Positions 24,541-38,390 of a stretch of DNA of 64,000 nucleotides are shown here, piece by piece; position 1 is the stretch's first letter; every line of letters starts with the position of its first letter. Position numbers and translations under genes: made by a program. The stretch comes from Rhabdornis inornatus (taxonomy: Eukaryota; Chordata; Aves; Passeriformes; Rhabdornithidae): positions 1,826,739 through 1,890,738 of the forward strand of contig VWZS01002869.1 of assembly GCA_013397075.1 (NCBI GenBank), written 5' to 3'. The notes below the pieces were generated by a model. The model ran no database searches. It saw only the letters and a list, made by a program, of their open reading frames with translations, and had not been told where the DNA came from.

Positions 24541-26649
24541 AAAATAAAGAGAATATAAAAGCATCCGTGCTCTGATTTATTGTAACTTAGCTCCTGGGGG
24601 TATTCCTTTGGACTGCCTTTGCCTTCTTCACCGAGCAGTACAAAGCACAAACACAACATTACAGAGAATGAATGTTAATATGTTCAGATAAATGCATCTG
24701 TGAAACATTTGCAGACGTGATGGTGACACACACCACAGAGGAATGGGTTACCATGTGTCAGCTGATCTGCGTGGATGATTCTGTGTGGATGTTCTCAGCC
24801 TGCTGAAACTGCCTCTGAAAATCTTTTAAACTGTGATCGCTCAATCACTGAAAAAGTAGCTCCTAAGCCAGAATCCTCACTGACGTTGGAGTCTTAATTC
24901 ATAACTCATCTGCTGGGATGGATGTGCTCCAGCCCTTACTTAGATTGCCAAACAACAGACTTAGTGTTGGTTGGTGAAGCAGGGGCAGAGTTAGAAACAA
25001 AAAAACCTATCCAATTTCCCCATGATGATTCCCATTACGCTTTTTATGTTTCCTTGAGATCAGATTTCCCAGGACAAGAAAAGTGAGTGACCATCAACAG
25101 AGAGAAGGACATTCACCGCCACCACACAGGGAATTTGAGGCTTGCTCAAGGGACTCTCCAACCAGCAGGAGCCCTAAGGGTGATGTACAAAGCCCCACAG
25201 GAACAGACTTCTTGAAGGATGCTGAAGGAGACATTTTCAGTGTGCAGGAACACCTGAACTGCCTCTGGGCTCTTATGGGGTAAAGACTGTTTGGCCTGGG
25301 CCCAAACTGTGTCACCATGCCTTGTTCCAACACAAGGTGAAGGCACAGACAGCAGCCAGGGATCAAAGAAAGGGGTTCACCCCTATGACCCATCCTTCCT
25401 GAATCCCCACTGCTCATTCCTTCAGCACCCCTCTCCATCTGCCTCCCCCTAATCCAGCTGTTTTCCACCTTGAAAAACCAATCCAAACAGAAACTCTCAC
25501 CTCTCATACACAAAACAGGATGTACAGGAAAGTAAAGCATTTCTGATTTCCTTCTCAGGGGATCAGGACCAGGGCTGTTCCCTTGACTTTACATCAAAAG
25601 CTAATCCTCCCACCTCCTCCTCATAGACAGGCAAGTTCTCCAGACTCTTCCTCATTACATAAGGCACATGCATAATCCTTCCCCTCCCACAGAGCATCTC
25701 AAGAAACACAATCCTCCGCCTCCCCCTCAATCACACCAAGTCTAATCCCAACACTTCTGACATTCCCAGCTAAATAGCCATCAGTACAGTGAGAGCAAAT
25801 GGAATGAAGCACAAACTCTGCACATAGTCTAAACCACAGCCTCACAGCTGATTCTCTCAGTTTTCTACTCAGCCTTCATGTTCTGCTTCATACTTGCAAT
25901 TTAAAATTATTTTTCTATATAAATTCTGTCTTGTCTTTTTCTCTGTAGTCTCTTTTGTGAGGGATGAGAGGGAGACAGTGTTTTTTATTAGTGAACAGCA
26001 GATTTTGTTTTGTTGGTGGCATTTTATGGCCATGTTTTAGAAACAAGTTCACAGTAAGTTCAGAGGAAAGGAATTTTCAAAGAAAATCTAGCACAAAGCA
26101 TTGTGGGGAATGATATGGAAAGCTGACAAAATTATGACAAACAATGAAAAAAACAATTAAGTGTGGGGAAACACTGCATCAGTATTTATCACATTAACTT
26201 TTCTTATGGAAAATGTTTTATTGTCTGCAGTTTCTGAAAGAGATCTTAACCCAGGCTATGGAAGCAGAACGCTGCATATATAATGGGTTTGAAACATATT
26301 TTTTATATATATGGGAAAAAAAGAAAATGGCAAATATGTCTGTATGAGATAAGGCTTTCAGAACAAAATATAATACATGGAAATCCTTTCTTGAAGTGCT
26401 TTGTGGTCTTAAGGAGGTAGGAAACTTGAAACAGTTACAGTAAACACAAGTCTAAACAAGGTGTGAAAAATTGGGGCAGAGGCAGAAACAAAACCTGAAG
26501 TCAGCAGTTAAAAGAAGTAAGAGAAGTGATGTCTTACATGGTCACGGCTAATCTATTTACAGTTACTTTAAATTCCATTTAAGAGCTCAGTTGCAAATAA
26601 ACAGAGAATGTCTATGCCCAGCATTTAGCAAAAGTAGTTAGAAAAGGAA
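24541..26649. other. Unique DNA, pyrimidine-rich in part, no gene recognised
   Basis: The plus strand is C/T-rich from about 25380 to 25760. The 148-codon minus-strand frame at 25094-25540 has no recognisable domain and follows this strand bias. A possible fragment of an ancient SINE lies near 24975-25005 (a 'gggcagagttagaaac' string) and another near 26485-26510, both too short to call. Confidence 0.45.
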
Positions 26650-26825
26650 GAGTAAGTGGAGAGACGGGCACTCAGAACTTCTAGCTCTAATTCCAGGCTC
26701 TCTGTATTGAATTGGCTAAGCTGAACCACCTACCACTCAGACCAGTTCCTTCCCTGAATAATGGGGTGATAGCATTTTCCTCTCGAGCATGCTATCAAAA
26801 TGAATTAACTAAATTCTCTTAACTA
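26650..26825 (+). repeat. Ancient MIR/L3-type SINE relic
   Basis: CACTCAGAACTTCTAGCTCT and AATTCCAGGCTCTCTGTATT, followed by CCTTCCCTGAATAATGGGGT and GATAGCATTTTCCTC, reproduce the order of an old amniote SINE ('cagacctctgggttctattcccagctctgccactga...ctgtaaaatggggatgatagcatttcc'). A clear second example besides 24330-24540. Confidence 0.55.
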
Positions 26826-29800
26826 AGGCTCCCTCACTGTTCTCCTTCATGTCTACAAAGGCTATTTTGACTGCTGGGCAGCTGGTGTATTAAGAGATCA
26901 GCCTATTATATCTATATCTACATTAGAGAACAATTCAGTGCAACAGAGGCAGAGCACAAGATCATTGCAGTTGTTACCAGGCCACCTCCATCTATATTAT
27001 CTGGGCTCAGGTCAACTACTGACTAGATTCAGCCTTGTGTGCTGTACTGAATCCTGTGTGTAGTTCATTTTTGTTTCAAGGGACCAGCCGCTGTTTTAGA
27101 TCCTTGTATTTCTCTCAATGCTTAGAGTATCTGTGGTGTGTTTCAGCACAGCAAGTTATGCTTTGTTTTCCTCCAGAGGAATCTAGTTCAACACAAACCA
27201 AAACCGTTCTTCAAACCAAGCTGACATATGCTAAGTAAAAAAGACCAGGGAGATTTTCTTCAAAACCACAGGAGTGGTCCCAACCAAAATGCTAAAACCA
27301 AAATGCTGGTAACTGATGCTGACTACTATAACTTTTCTTTATGCATTCCCTCTATCTCCTTATCCATATCCTGGTTATTTTCTTCATTAGTCTTCAAGAT
27401 ACATTAAGGTTTTTTACCATGTAGGGTTTTGGTGGTGAAGCCACTTGGTGAAAATTGCTCCTGGCTGCAGTTTACAAGGACTCACAAGCAACTGCAATGG
27501 CACAAGGTGAAGTGCAAATAAGATGTGCAAAGGCAGAAAGAGACCTGTGTTTATAAACTAGTTTCCCTACTGCACTGAGAAATGGTTTAAGACAGTAAAC
27601 TTTTGGGATGCAGTCAGATACTCTGTTGAAGAATTATTTGGCTTGTTATCTGTACTATAAAATTAAGTTTCTAAACAATAATGCATTTAAATATTAGTGT
27701 TAATAATTTGTCTTCTTCTGCCAGTATGTTTTATCTTCCAACTTATGTTCATTCTGAAAGGACATTTTACCTATGGATACAGGGTAATTTTACCTGTTGC
27801 AGGGTTTTTCCCATCTACTGAGGGAACAGATAACAAATATAACTGTTAAAAGTATTGTTAGCTATGTTCTATTTTGTATATGAAACAATTAGAGAGTGAC
27901 TGTATAAAAGACATTTGATAATGAAAGGGTAGAGAGTATTTCGTAAGTACAGAAAAAGGACAACTCCTTGATACAAGCCAGCCAACATTTTAAGTAGCAA
28001 GACTTCAATTTTTTTTGTTACTGTGCTTTTAATTGCAAGAGGCGTTGACTTCTATTCTTGTGGAGAAATCAGTCAGGAATCGACAATAATGAGGAGTATA
28101 TTCAAAAAGGTTACTTCAAGCACCAGGAAGCTAATCTTCTTTGGTTATTCATAACTACTAAAGAGATAAAAGCTTATTCACAGAATAATTCAGAGCACCT
28201 AAGTTAAACACTGTCTCTGAACCACCTTCCACCCACATCCTTCCCCACTGAGAGAGGAACAGATGAAAGCCAGCCTTAAGTTCATCTTTTGGAATAACCC
28301 CTGTTTGTGAACAGCATTTCCATATACTTCATCTCTTTAATCAGAGGGTTTAAAACACATTGTTTTATTTTGAACTGCAAGTGCTTCAATTTTGTCAGTC
28401 AAATCCCACTGAAATATTCTCAAATTTTAGCACTTCATTTGGCCTTGCCCTTAAAAATGCTTCAATAACTCTGTAAAGTAGAAGTATTTCAGCTTTGAGA
28501 GGTATTAATTTGTATCCATTTGCAGAATAATATTATTTACTTTACCTATATTCTTGTGGACTCTTGCTACTAACATTCAACTAAGATCCTCATATATACT
28601 GCTTCAGCTTATAGCAAATCAGAGTTGACCTGATTACAACCAGATTTCAGAGATACTTTGCTGTTGTTACCTTGTAGTCAGTTCCTGTGGAACGGCATTC
28701 ATACCATAGGTTTATGGTTAAATAGTGTCTTAATGCCTTAAAAATGTTCTAATGCCCTAGACAAATATTGTTCTAATATGTTAGATAAAGGTGGATAAAG
28801 GTAGACACAAGGAACAGTAAAATCTTGGAGATGCTTCTGGTGGGAGCACTGTGCAAAAGGTGAGTGGCTCTGGGTTAACAGGGTTCACCCAGCAAACCCA
28901 GTGATAAGCAGTCAGCAATACTGTATCTTTAAGTCTTGGAAATACTATTTTTTAGTTTGTTTTGACTTTTTGATCAAGTTATTTTCGTAAATAAGAAAAA
29001 ATTATCGTATTTTAAATAGGTATTAAGTTAACCACTTTTAATCTCCTAGGGACTTCTGAAGCCTTAGAAACAGAGGAATAGTAAAAAGTATTTTACTTTC
29101 ATATTTCTAATATTTATTGTCTTTCTTGCTTCTAAAATCAAACCAGTTTTTGTCATCGTTTCTTGAGAATTCAGAACAAAATATTTGCAGACCAAAATCC
29201 TTATGTGACCCAGAAAAATAAGTACTTTCCAAAAATATAACGACATGCTAACCTATTAATGCAAACCCGATACTTCACCAACTTTTCACTGAATCACACC
29301 AAAATGGTCCATTGTGGTGACCTCATTAAACATGTTGCCAAACTTCCTTTCTTACAGACATTCACAAGAAAAAAACCTTCAATTAATTAAGTATTATCTA
29401 ATCATCTCACTGTCTAATCAGATTGTTTGCTCTACTTAAAACAGTTATTTGATCTGCAAGGCATGTTTTGTTTTCCTATTCATTTTTATTTTGTTTTTAT
29501 TCAATATTATTATTACTTTATATTTTCCATAGCTAATACAGGGTCTAGTTGACTTCCAAGTCTTCTGAGAGACTCAGTACACTACCGGTTTGGTAAATGT
29601 GAGGACTGAAAAATCTGGCCCTAAGTGTCCATCATTGTACTTCTCCCACAATGTATCAAGCTTTCCCTCCTTTGAATTAATGTCAGAGCTGAGCTTTTAA
29701 CGCATGGCCTTGGCTTGATTTATGAGTGCATTTAAGGAATGTGAGGTCACTCAAGCTAGCAAACCAGCTGGCCTCCATGCAACAGAGTACCACAAAAACT

Positions 29801-31027
29801 TTAGGAAAAAAATTCTCCCTGGACTTACTTCAAACAAGGTATAAAATAAATCTTTTAAAATTTCCTTTAAAACACATAAATAAAACTATATTTTCATGTT
29901 TGAAAATGCTGACCTATTTTAAATGGTGGCCACAGATGCACCAGAGAAAATGGGATTTTTTCCTCGTTTTGTCCTTACACAGCAGTATCCACAATCATGG
30001 CTCCTTTATTACCTCTGAAAACAAACATCTAAGGGAAGGAGACTCCCTTTAAACTAAAAATGAATAAAACTTTGTCAATTCTGTGATATAACATCATTTG
30101 GAATGAAGGACAAAAGGCCTTTCCAATACAATACACCAAGTTGTTCATGCTGCTGTCTGCAAGGCTTCAGTCAGGTGAATATTGTGTGGCCACTGCAGAG
30201 ACATCAATGCCACCAGCTCCAATACTTCATTTCACTGGCAGTTTGTGAAATATCAGGGTTCATCTATAAAGACCACAGGGCAGACTAGAGGAAGTCAGTA
30301 TTTACAGGCTCCTCTGCACTCAGCGAAGAAAAAGAGGCATAGTATGAAGACAACATCAGTTTTCTACTTTCTTCAATTTACAGATTTACTAGAAGTATTC
30401 CAGTGAAGTGCAGAAACCTTACAGTAAATTTGCCTTAGTTTTTTCAACACCCTCCTAAGACAACAGTCAGAGTCTGCCAGTTTCCTGATAAATCAGCCAT
30501 ACATGGTCAGCCACTCTGCAGCTATACATTGCCATTCAGGGAGACAGTAGAGGAGGTCTAGACAACTCTGCTTCTCCAGGGACAAAGCACTGCAAAGAAT
30601 ATACATATTTACACAGACCTAGTGTTGTCAAATATTGTGATTTTGCCATGAGATTCAGAGCAGGCATTTCTCTTACAATTCTGCTCTGCTTATTGGAGAA
30701 AATCAGCTCCAATTTAACAAAGAAATGGAGCTACAAGCTGTGATGCTTAAAAAAACCCACTCTTGAAAGTGCGAACCCTGACAACTCCAATGCAAGAAAA
30801 ATATAGAAGGGGATTGGGTTTTTTTTTATCTTACAATTTCTAAATGATTTTGTGGCCTGCTTCAAGTGGTAATATTCACACAGATGGGTTAAATGTCATT
30901 TTGCACTCTGAATTAACTTCCCTAAAATCTGTTCCCCAAGCCTTGTCACTCACCTGAGTAATCCTCCTGGTTTTAAATGGGCCTCCATAAGTGACCAGAC
31001 TAGTTTACTTCTGCACGCTGATGAGCG
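26826..31027. other. Unique AT-rich DNA, no gene recognised
   Basis: Open frames stay under about 110 codons with no motif. Minor tandem structures: the string ACCAAAATGCT occurs twice within about 30 bases near 27284-27306, and GATAAAGGTG/A is doubled near 28784-28803. No promoter or exon is evident. Confidence 0.5.
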
Positions 31028-31105
31028 TTACGTAGGAGGTGCCGATACTCCCACATCCCTTTAAAAAGAAGATTAGGCACTAAGATAAGTGAAAACTTCT
31101 GTTCA
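31028..31105. mobile_element. Palindromic MITE relic (amniote type)
   Basis: ACGTAGGAGGTGCCGATACT and CCCACATCCCTTT followed by GATTAGGCACTAAG resemble an old palindromic MITE with the pattern 'taggtgcctaactcccatt..aatgggagttaggcacctaaatac'. A further possible piece (GGCAGAACTCCCACTTACTT, about 31141-31160) follows. Strongly diverged, so the call is tentative. Confidence 0.45.
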
Positions 31106-32921
31106 AATTGGCTCAAATCCTTCTCCTATTTAAATTGGTGGCAGAACTCCCACTTACTTCAAAGGTCCAGGACAGGCACACTGTATTAATTAGGACAGTG
31201 CAAAAACTCTCATTACAAAACTGAAGCGTGTGACGCTCACCTGATTTAAAACAAAAGAAAACAAAAAAACCCAGCCTTGGATTTGCATCTCCAAGAACAC
31301 TGGGCACTAAGAATTGGGTACGGAAGTCCCAGGCATTTTGAATTTTGAACTAAAACGATGTAAGAATGAGATACGTTTATTCATTATAAGCTTGAAAGTA
31401 AGGCCCTTTTACAGCAAGTCTAAATTTGTTGGAATTCATGTAAATGAGAACAAAACATGACCAAACGGTAGGTCATACTTGCCATGGCTCTACTTACACT
31501 CAGGAGGGCTGCAGCTTTTTAATTTTAAAGGAACTTAGGCCTTTGCACCACTCTGCAAAAGGAAAGAGCCCCCTTAGCAAGATGTGAGCTGAAATTCCAG
31601 TGTTGCCACATCAGGCTCTTCTGACAGCGAATCCTCACTGTGTGGCAAGTACAATTCACTTAATTTATTCTCATGGCTCATTCCCACTCCTTGAAGATGG
31701 CGACATCAGGCTGGTCCATCTGAAAATATCCTCTCTGCCACATCAATTAAACCTGAGAACTGCACTTGGCAGAGCAGCAGCAATGCTTGCTCAGTCCTGA
31801 CAGAGCAGGGGCTGAGCCCGAACTGCTGCTCCCCAGACCAAGTGGTGACACATCCAATTCAGCCTTTTCTTGAAGAGATCGGGGAGCAAGCAGGCTAATG
31901 TCAGGCTGAATATTTTTAATATTTATAATGAATAAAATTATATGCTTGGAATGCAACATTCAGCGTAACAATTTAGCATTAAAAGCTAAATTTTTGTTTG
32001 GATTATATTCATGGTAATAATAAGGAATGTAGGGGGGTTTTTGTGACATAGGTTAAAGAGCCTGTAACCTCTAATTTGACAGGAACTCTATTATCACTCT
32101 CTGGAAAATTAGACAAGATAGAATATTAAGACATCCAAAAACTGACACAAATAGAAAACTAGGTCTCTCACTTGCTCCTCTTTCTTTAAACAAGGAAGAT
32201 GATTATATGCTGTTTGACATTCCATTTTCAGGGCAACTAAAGAGATGCCAGGAGTCACACTTCATTTATTCTTCCAAATGCCACCACTGAAAAAAAATAT
32301 GTGTTGGTATTTGAAGGCACCATACTCCCACAAACAGCGGCCAGAATTAACCTTGTCTTCCTGATGGATTCATTTGTGAAGTCCCTCAGTTTAGTTTCTC
32401 AAGATGAAATTAAAAATACCCTCATGGCCGAGTGTAAGCACTTAAAGCACACACACTACATGGTGGGCCAAAATTCCCCAGGGTGTAGCCTCGCTGAACT
32501 CATTGTATTAGACAAGTCAAGGGGAAATATGTTCTTGTAGAGATTTCCAGCCTCAAGATATTTGGATTTGCTTAAGGTTAGCATCTGAACTTTTACATAA
32601 CTATTCTGACTGAACCTCACAAAATTTTGAGGTTCACAACCAGCTCTGAAATTAAGAGCAAAAAAAATTACTTTTACAACTCTTTCATGATTCCCAGTAA
32701 GATGTTTTGCTTTAAAGTGTGAATAAAACAATGTTGTTTTATATCTTGTCATCCCAATGAACAAAGGCATAATGTTGCACACATTTCTGTAAACAAACAA
32801 ACAATCCCCCATGTTTTTGTTGGAATTTTATCAATCCAAAATAGGCAAAAATAAAATTCAGTTTTTGAAAATCTACTCAAAGCTGACACAAAAAATCAGA
32901 AGCATTAGTGAGTTTTTTAGT
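31106..32921. other. Unique DNA, no gene recognised
   Basis: No supported exon or RNA gene. Open frames near 31600-31960 and 32301-32812 are short and motif-free. Confidence 0.5.
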
Positions 32922-32962
32922 CTGTTCTTACTCAGGCAAAAGTCCCATTGAAATGAAGCCAA
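32922..32962. mobile_element. Short fragment of palindromic amniote MITE
   Basis: TTCTTACTCAGGCAAAAGTC followed by CCATTGAAATGAAG is close to the old amniote string 'ccttactcaggcaaaactcccattgaagtcaatggg'. Only about 40 bases, one arm, are recognisable. Confidence 0.45.
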
Positions 32963-33162
32963 TATTACTTCAAAATCTGAATACTGTTTCATTCAGCTTT
33001 TCAGCACCAAGATGAAGCTTTAGTTACAACCATCTGTCATGGGTATAATCTCATAGCACTGATACCCATTTCTCTTAAATATAACCTTTCTTCATAAACT
33101 CTTTATCTGCCTCTCGGGTATATATAAAGCTAAAAAAATACAAACGAAAAATCACTATTTTC

Positions 33163-33190
33163 ACTATTATTGTACATGAACAATAATAGT
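33163..33190. repeat. Perfect hairpin, 11-bp arms and 6-nt loop
   Basis: ACTATTATTGT at 33163-33173 and its exact reverse complement ACAATAATAGT at 33180-33190 enclose the 6-base loop ACATGA. The stem is AT-rich and does not extend outward, so it is too short for a microRNA precursor. No T run that would suggest polymerase III termination follows directly. Confidence 0.85.
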
Positions 33191-36100
33191 ACCTTGCAGT
33201 TTAATAAAAATGCATCCCAGATAGCTTATCTAGGCTGAAACACACACGAAAATACAGTATCTTGAATACAGAGATTAAGACTTGTTTTGGCACATCTTGA
33301 AAGAACGTATGAACCAGAGGGATGGTGGAGAAGAAGACAATGTTGTATTTTTAGATTTCAACACATTGTGAGGTTTCTTAAATGGCAGTTCCTCCATTAC
33401 CATTAAAATCCACTATGTATGCATATTTAACTATTAATAAGGTCAAGTTTACAATGTACTTTCAATGGGAAAAATCACAGAGACATGGAAAAACATTGTT
33501 AGAATTGTGTTCAATAATGAAGCATTATCATCCTTGAGAGCTTGCATTCCTCAATATCCAAGTATTTCACGTTGTTCTTGCTAATGTGTGACAAAAAGCT
33601 CAGAACTCTGGACAAAACAGAGAAATAGGGGTTGGTTGATGGTAACTGAAATGAGGAAACAGCACAGGCACTGAACTGGGTGTCATCCCAGCTGGGTCTG
33701 CATTTCTAACTGGGCAACTGAGACACTTCTGTCTCTCTGACCAAGTAGTGGGTCGTGCCAAACTCAACTATCCAAGTGCCTGTGCAGCTCAAGGTGTGGA
33801 CAGAGACATTTATTTCCCCTCTGACCTGTCTGGCTGGAATCCATCCTGGTCCATACAGCCACATTAGCTGGATGCACTGTCCACCTGCAGTGCTGGGACA
33901 CAGTAATTTAGTTTGTTACTTCCAGACTAGTCTGAGCATGCCCTTCCCTGCAGACATGCCCCTTAATGAAAAATCACCAGTCAAGGTCAAAAGAGAAATT
34001 TCAAGTAGTGTTATATTAAGTGCTATATTGATTGGTTGTTTTTATTTTCACACATAAAATCCTAAATAATATATTATCTTTCAGCATATCAAAATCTTAA
34101 AGTCATCACCAACTGCCCAGAACAAAAAGCAGGACAAAGAGTTGTTCAGGGGAAAGAAGACTCTTGATTATTGACATGTCTAAAATTTTTGACTCAAAAC
34201 AGATTTTTTTCATCAGTCATGATTTTTGGATATGTGAAATGACCTATACTGTTAATGATAATTTTTTGTACCTAAAGGCCTGGTTTTCATGTTCAGTGAC
34301 AACACAATACTAAGAGGTTGGTTTGGGATTTTTTGCAAGGAGCATCATTTAGAAACAGACACTTCTAACTCCTCCAGATAAACAGCTGCAAAAACACAAT
34401 GCTTTAATTTTTGAAGTCCGTATCAGACATTATACACTTCCTGAGGATTCTGGGAAGTGTAGTCTCCTAGCTTAATTTTCTCCTAAAATGTAATAAATTT
34501 ATGACAAATTATCCAGGTATTTTTGTTGGTAAACACAAGGCAAATATTGCCCCCTGAAATTATCTTCACAACTGAAGGGAGGAAAACCAAGTGAGCCTAT
34601 TCCCCTGGTGTAAACAGATTATCCCCTTGTTTAAAGTGATGAAGTTGTCTCTCCCTTTTGCTCAAATATATAAAACAAAATATCTATTTAACAAGATACT
34701 GGGTAATATCTCCAGGGCTGGCTATCAGCTGATTTAACTGTATGACAGTTTTACATTAGGCATAGGGAGAGGGGGAATTTGGTAAGCACCGAGAAGAGGG
34801 CAGGAGAGAAAATAGGTCAGATAGCTTACAAACATGCCAGAAACAGAGACTAATAGTTCTACTTTTTATTCTATAATAAAATTAATGTTGCCCCAGCAGC
34901 ATGCTATTTGGTACATCCATCTAATCTATTAAACAAACAAGAAGACAAAGGATTAGCTGAAGAGAGTACTCCTGTGTATTTGTGAACTAGTTTCTCGTAA
35001 TTAACAAAATTGATGATAAATATAATTTTGTTTTTACTTTCTCTTCATTTTCACATAGAAACATACAATATTATATATCAACTAGAATAAAATCTGCTAA
35101 ACTGATTATGAAACTACAAATCTATGATTTATTTATATGTTTAGTAACAGCATTTTCCTTTTTGCTAGTTCCTTCAGGTACTAAAAAGAAAGGGCAAAAC
35201 AGGAGGAGATATGCACAATTTCACACACCAGAATTTCACATTAAACCCCACAATGTGCACACAGCAAAGCAAACAGTGCAAAAGACATGAAAGGGGAGAA
35301 AATGCTGGACAACTCTGAACAAAAGCAATCTCAAGTACAAAGACTTGAGATCTTTTTAAGATCTTTGCAAGCAGAGAGAAAAATAAGTGCTTCAATATGG
35401 GGGCAAAGTGAAGAGGGTTCTTTATAAACACTGACTCGAAGCCTTCAGACATTAAAGACTCACATTATAGACCAATGCAACAAACCCCCAAAACTCATCT
35501 CTCTAAATGCTTGAATTAATTTTTCTCTTGTCACTGGGAATTAAGTTACTTGGTCAATCAAAACTGTCTGATTCTCTGCAAGAATTTTCAGCCTTCAGTA
35601 CAGTTTGTAAGCAGCTCTGCAGAACAGGCCCTTTGAAATTATGAAAGAAGTCAGGGGTAAATAGCACTACTGCAGCAGGGAGAGTCCTGCAGAGAGGAAA
35701 TCCAACAAAAGATTCATTATGCTATTAACAATAAGAAAACAGCTCTATGATTTCTTCTTATTTCTAATATTTATATTGGCTTGGTGCCCCAAAAAACCCA
35801 GTGAGTCCTTCTGCATCTCAAAATCTCAATGGAGTTTATATACAGAATTTAAAGGCTACAGGTAAAATATTTTTGCTCTAAAAATACTACTGCTGGCATT
35901 TGGAAAATTCTCTTTTCCCTGCTTTGCATCACAGCCACAGTGGACAAGTGTGTTCAGTCTAAGATTCCCAAATTTATCTTATCTGCTGAAATGACAGCAT
36001 ACTCACATGATGACAGTAGCCAAGATATTAGTGCTGATTCATATCTGCATGAAACTCACTCTTCGGTTCATAAAATTCTTCTTTATCTTTTTGTTAAGTT

Positions 36101-38355
36101 TGAGGTCTGCTGGAATCTAAAAGCTCAAAGTGAAAAACAGCCTGTGTCTATTCTGGGGCTGAGCTGGAAGAAAACACTGAGTTCCACAGCTTTCCCCCCA
36201 AACAGTAACACATTCAGTTTTATTTATAACTCTCACCTATTTTGGAAATTTTTGTGAACCTGGCCTGACATTCAAATTGGTAATTCAGCTTAAAATGAGG
36301 AAAGGCTCCTCTCCTTTTATGCCTCCATACAATTGCTTTGAGAAGGTTAATAAACAACGAAGATATTAATAGCATACCATGACATGACCTATGAATGTCA
36401 CAACATTTTTAATACATTCTAAAATCAAGAGGTAAATAGACAAAATCTACTATGAACTGCTCATATTAGGCAGCAAACAGAAGAAGGAAAAGATAATGTC
36501 TATATGTTGGAGATTATAAAAGGTTCTGAAAACTGCAGGGAGACTTTGGCATGGGTGACACAGAGTTGCGAATGTTTTCAAGGAGGTCCCATCAGACCTT
36601 GGAGCTAACGATCCTCTTTCAAATCTGTCTGCTTCTTGCTTTTAATCTTCCTTTTCTGTTGTTTTTGCTTGAGAGAAAACAACAAGGCATGATGCTGTGG
36701 GAGAGATGCCAATGCTCAGCTCCTGCTGAGAAGTGGGAAAAAAAAAAAAAAAAAAGATGTGTTGGAGCTGGAGCTGCTGAATCCTGCTCACTTTGTGCAG
36801 AGAAATTAAACAGCATCTCCCTTCACTTCCTAAATAGGGCAAATTTGCTTTACCTGGATGAGAGAATGTCTTTCACTGGGGGTGTGAAGTAAAATGACGT
36901 GTGTTTGAGGTAGAAAGGGATGTGTCAATTTAGCTCTGTTGCTGCCTTAAGCAGCATCCAAGGGAGATGGGAATTGCTCTGCTCTAGGTGGTGTGCCCCT
37001 CCACACCTGCCTCGACAAGGAGATGCAGCAGCTCCTCCATGGTGGAACATCTCTAGTGCTCAGACCATGAGTCACAGACACACTTCTGATGACAGAAGGA
37101 GCAACTGAGTATGGACAAAAAACAAATCAAACCAAAATAAACAAAAAAATCCATTTTTGTGTTATTTTTGAGAAAATATTTGTGACACTGTATAAAATGG
37201 AATTTTCAGAATTCAGCTTTTAACTTTCTCCACCTGTGTCACTTTTTTAATACAGCATTTTTAACGGAGAGGATGACACAGGACACAGGAGACATCTGAA
37301 CAAAGCTATTTGCTGTTCTTCTGTCTCCCTCACAGGGTGTGGCTGGGAGTTTGGAAAACTGGAATTTCTACTGCATGGCACAACTGCTGCAAAGAACAAG
37401 CACCACATTCAGTATTTAGTCTTAAACGCTATTTTTCTAAAAATAACATCTTCATAAATTACAACAAAAATTAGCAATAGTACATCAGTCATGTACTCTG
37501 AAGGCCTTAAATTCTTTTTACATAGGAAACCAAACACCATGGTCCATATAAAAAAACCCTAGAGTGCACAGAAAAGTCAAGTATTTTCTCCTAATATGAT
37601 GTTTTTTTCCATGGTCCCACAGTTTCTTCATTTCTAAACACTGATTCAGAGTGTAAGTAATTATGAATTCAGGAGTTTTTGAAACATTGCTGCAGAAGAA
37701 CTTTTCCTCTGTGGAAGTCCACAGCATCTGCATTTACATCCTGAGAATATTACCATTATTCTGTTCCAAAGGAGATCTGATCACCTTGCTCCAAAACTGG
37801 GTCCTTTCCAAGCAGGGAAAAGCAGAAAAAGTGATTGTGATCCCTAGTCGGAAACAGACACACACACAGAGCTCAGAACTAACATTTTCTTTTACAAATC
37901 CAGGCTAAGACAATAAAGTACATCCAAAGGCATGAGCAGCATCCTAATTTCTGGGGCACCTCCATGGGCCAGTGTCCAGGCTCAAACAATGCCAAACTCC
38001 TCCTCCCCCTCCACAGGCATGGTGACAATTTGCATGGAGAAGCAAGTATTCAGCACCAGCTGGATTTCACATCCAACTTTTCCACTTCCCCCCCCAGTCC
38101 CAAGGCAAGGCCACAGCAGAGACACAACCAAGTCAGACAGCACCATCCCACAGGCCACCAGCTGGACTGCTCACAGTTACTCCAGCTTTAAGAGGGGTTT
38201 TTCATCTTACTGTTTATGTAGGAAGTTACATCCTTCTCTCTCTCCTTCTTCCACCAGTTATTCATTTAACTTTTAGGAAGCAAACAGAAAAGGGAGACAG
38301 TGCTTGCAGGAAGGGCACCTACCATGGAAATTTTGTCCTCCCTCTGACAGTCATC

Positions 38356-38356
<1 letters not shown>
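33191..38356. other. Unique AT-rich DNA, no gene recognised
   Basis: No domain-bearing frame. An 18-base A run lies at 36738-36755. The plus frame 36551-36892 runs through it and is spurious (poly-lysine). Possible splice-acceptor-like strings occur, for example TCTCCCTCACAGG near 37324-37336, but no adjoining coding sequence is recognisable. Confidence 0.5.
36738..36755. repeat. Homopolymer run, 18 A
   Basis: An uninterrupted A run flanked by GTGGG and GATGTG. No retroposed gene body or target-site duplication is visible, so it is treated as a simple repeat. Confidence 0.9.

Positions 38357-38386
<30 letters not shown>
38357..38386. repeat. (CAG)10 trinucleotide microsatellite
   Basis: Ten uninterrupted CAG units. 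No frame through the tract is supported as coding, so it should not be read as a polyglutamine tract. Pure CAG runs of this length are often polymorphic. Confidence 0.95.

Positions 38387-38390
<4 letters not shown>

Noticed and set aside
36551..36892. 113-codon plus-strand frame
   Set aside because: It crosses an 18-base A run (poly-Lys) and has no domain.
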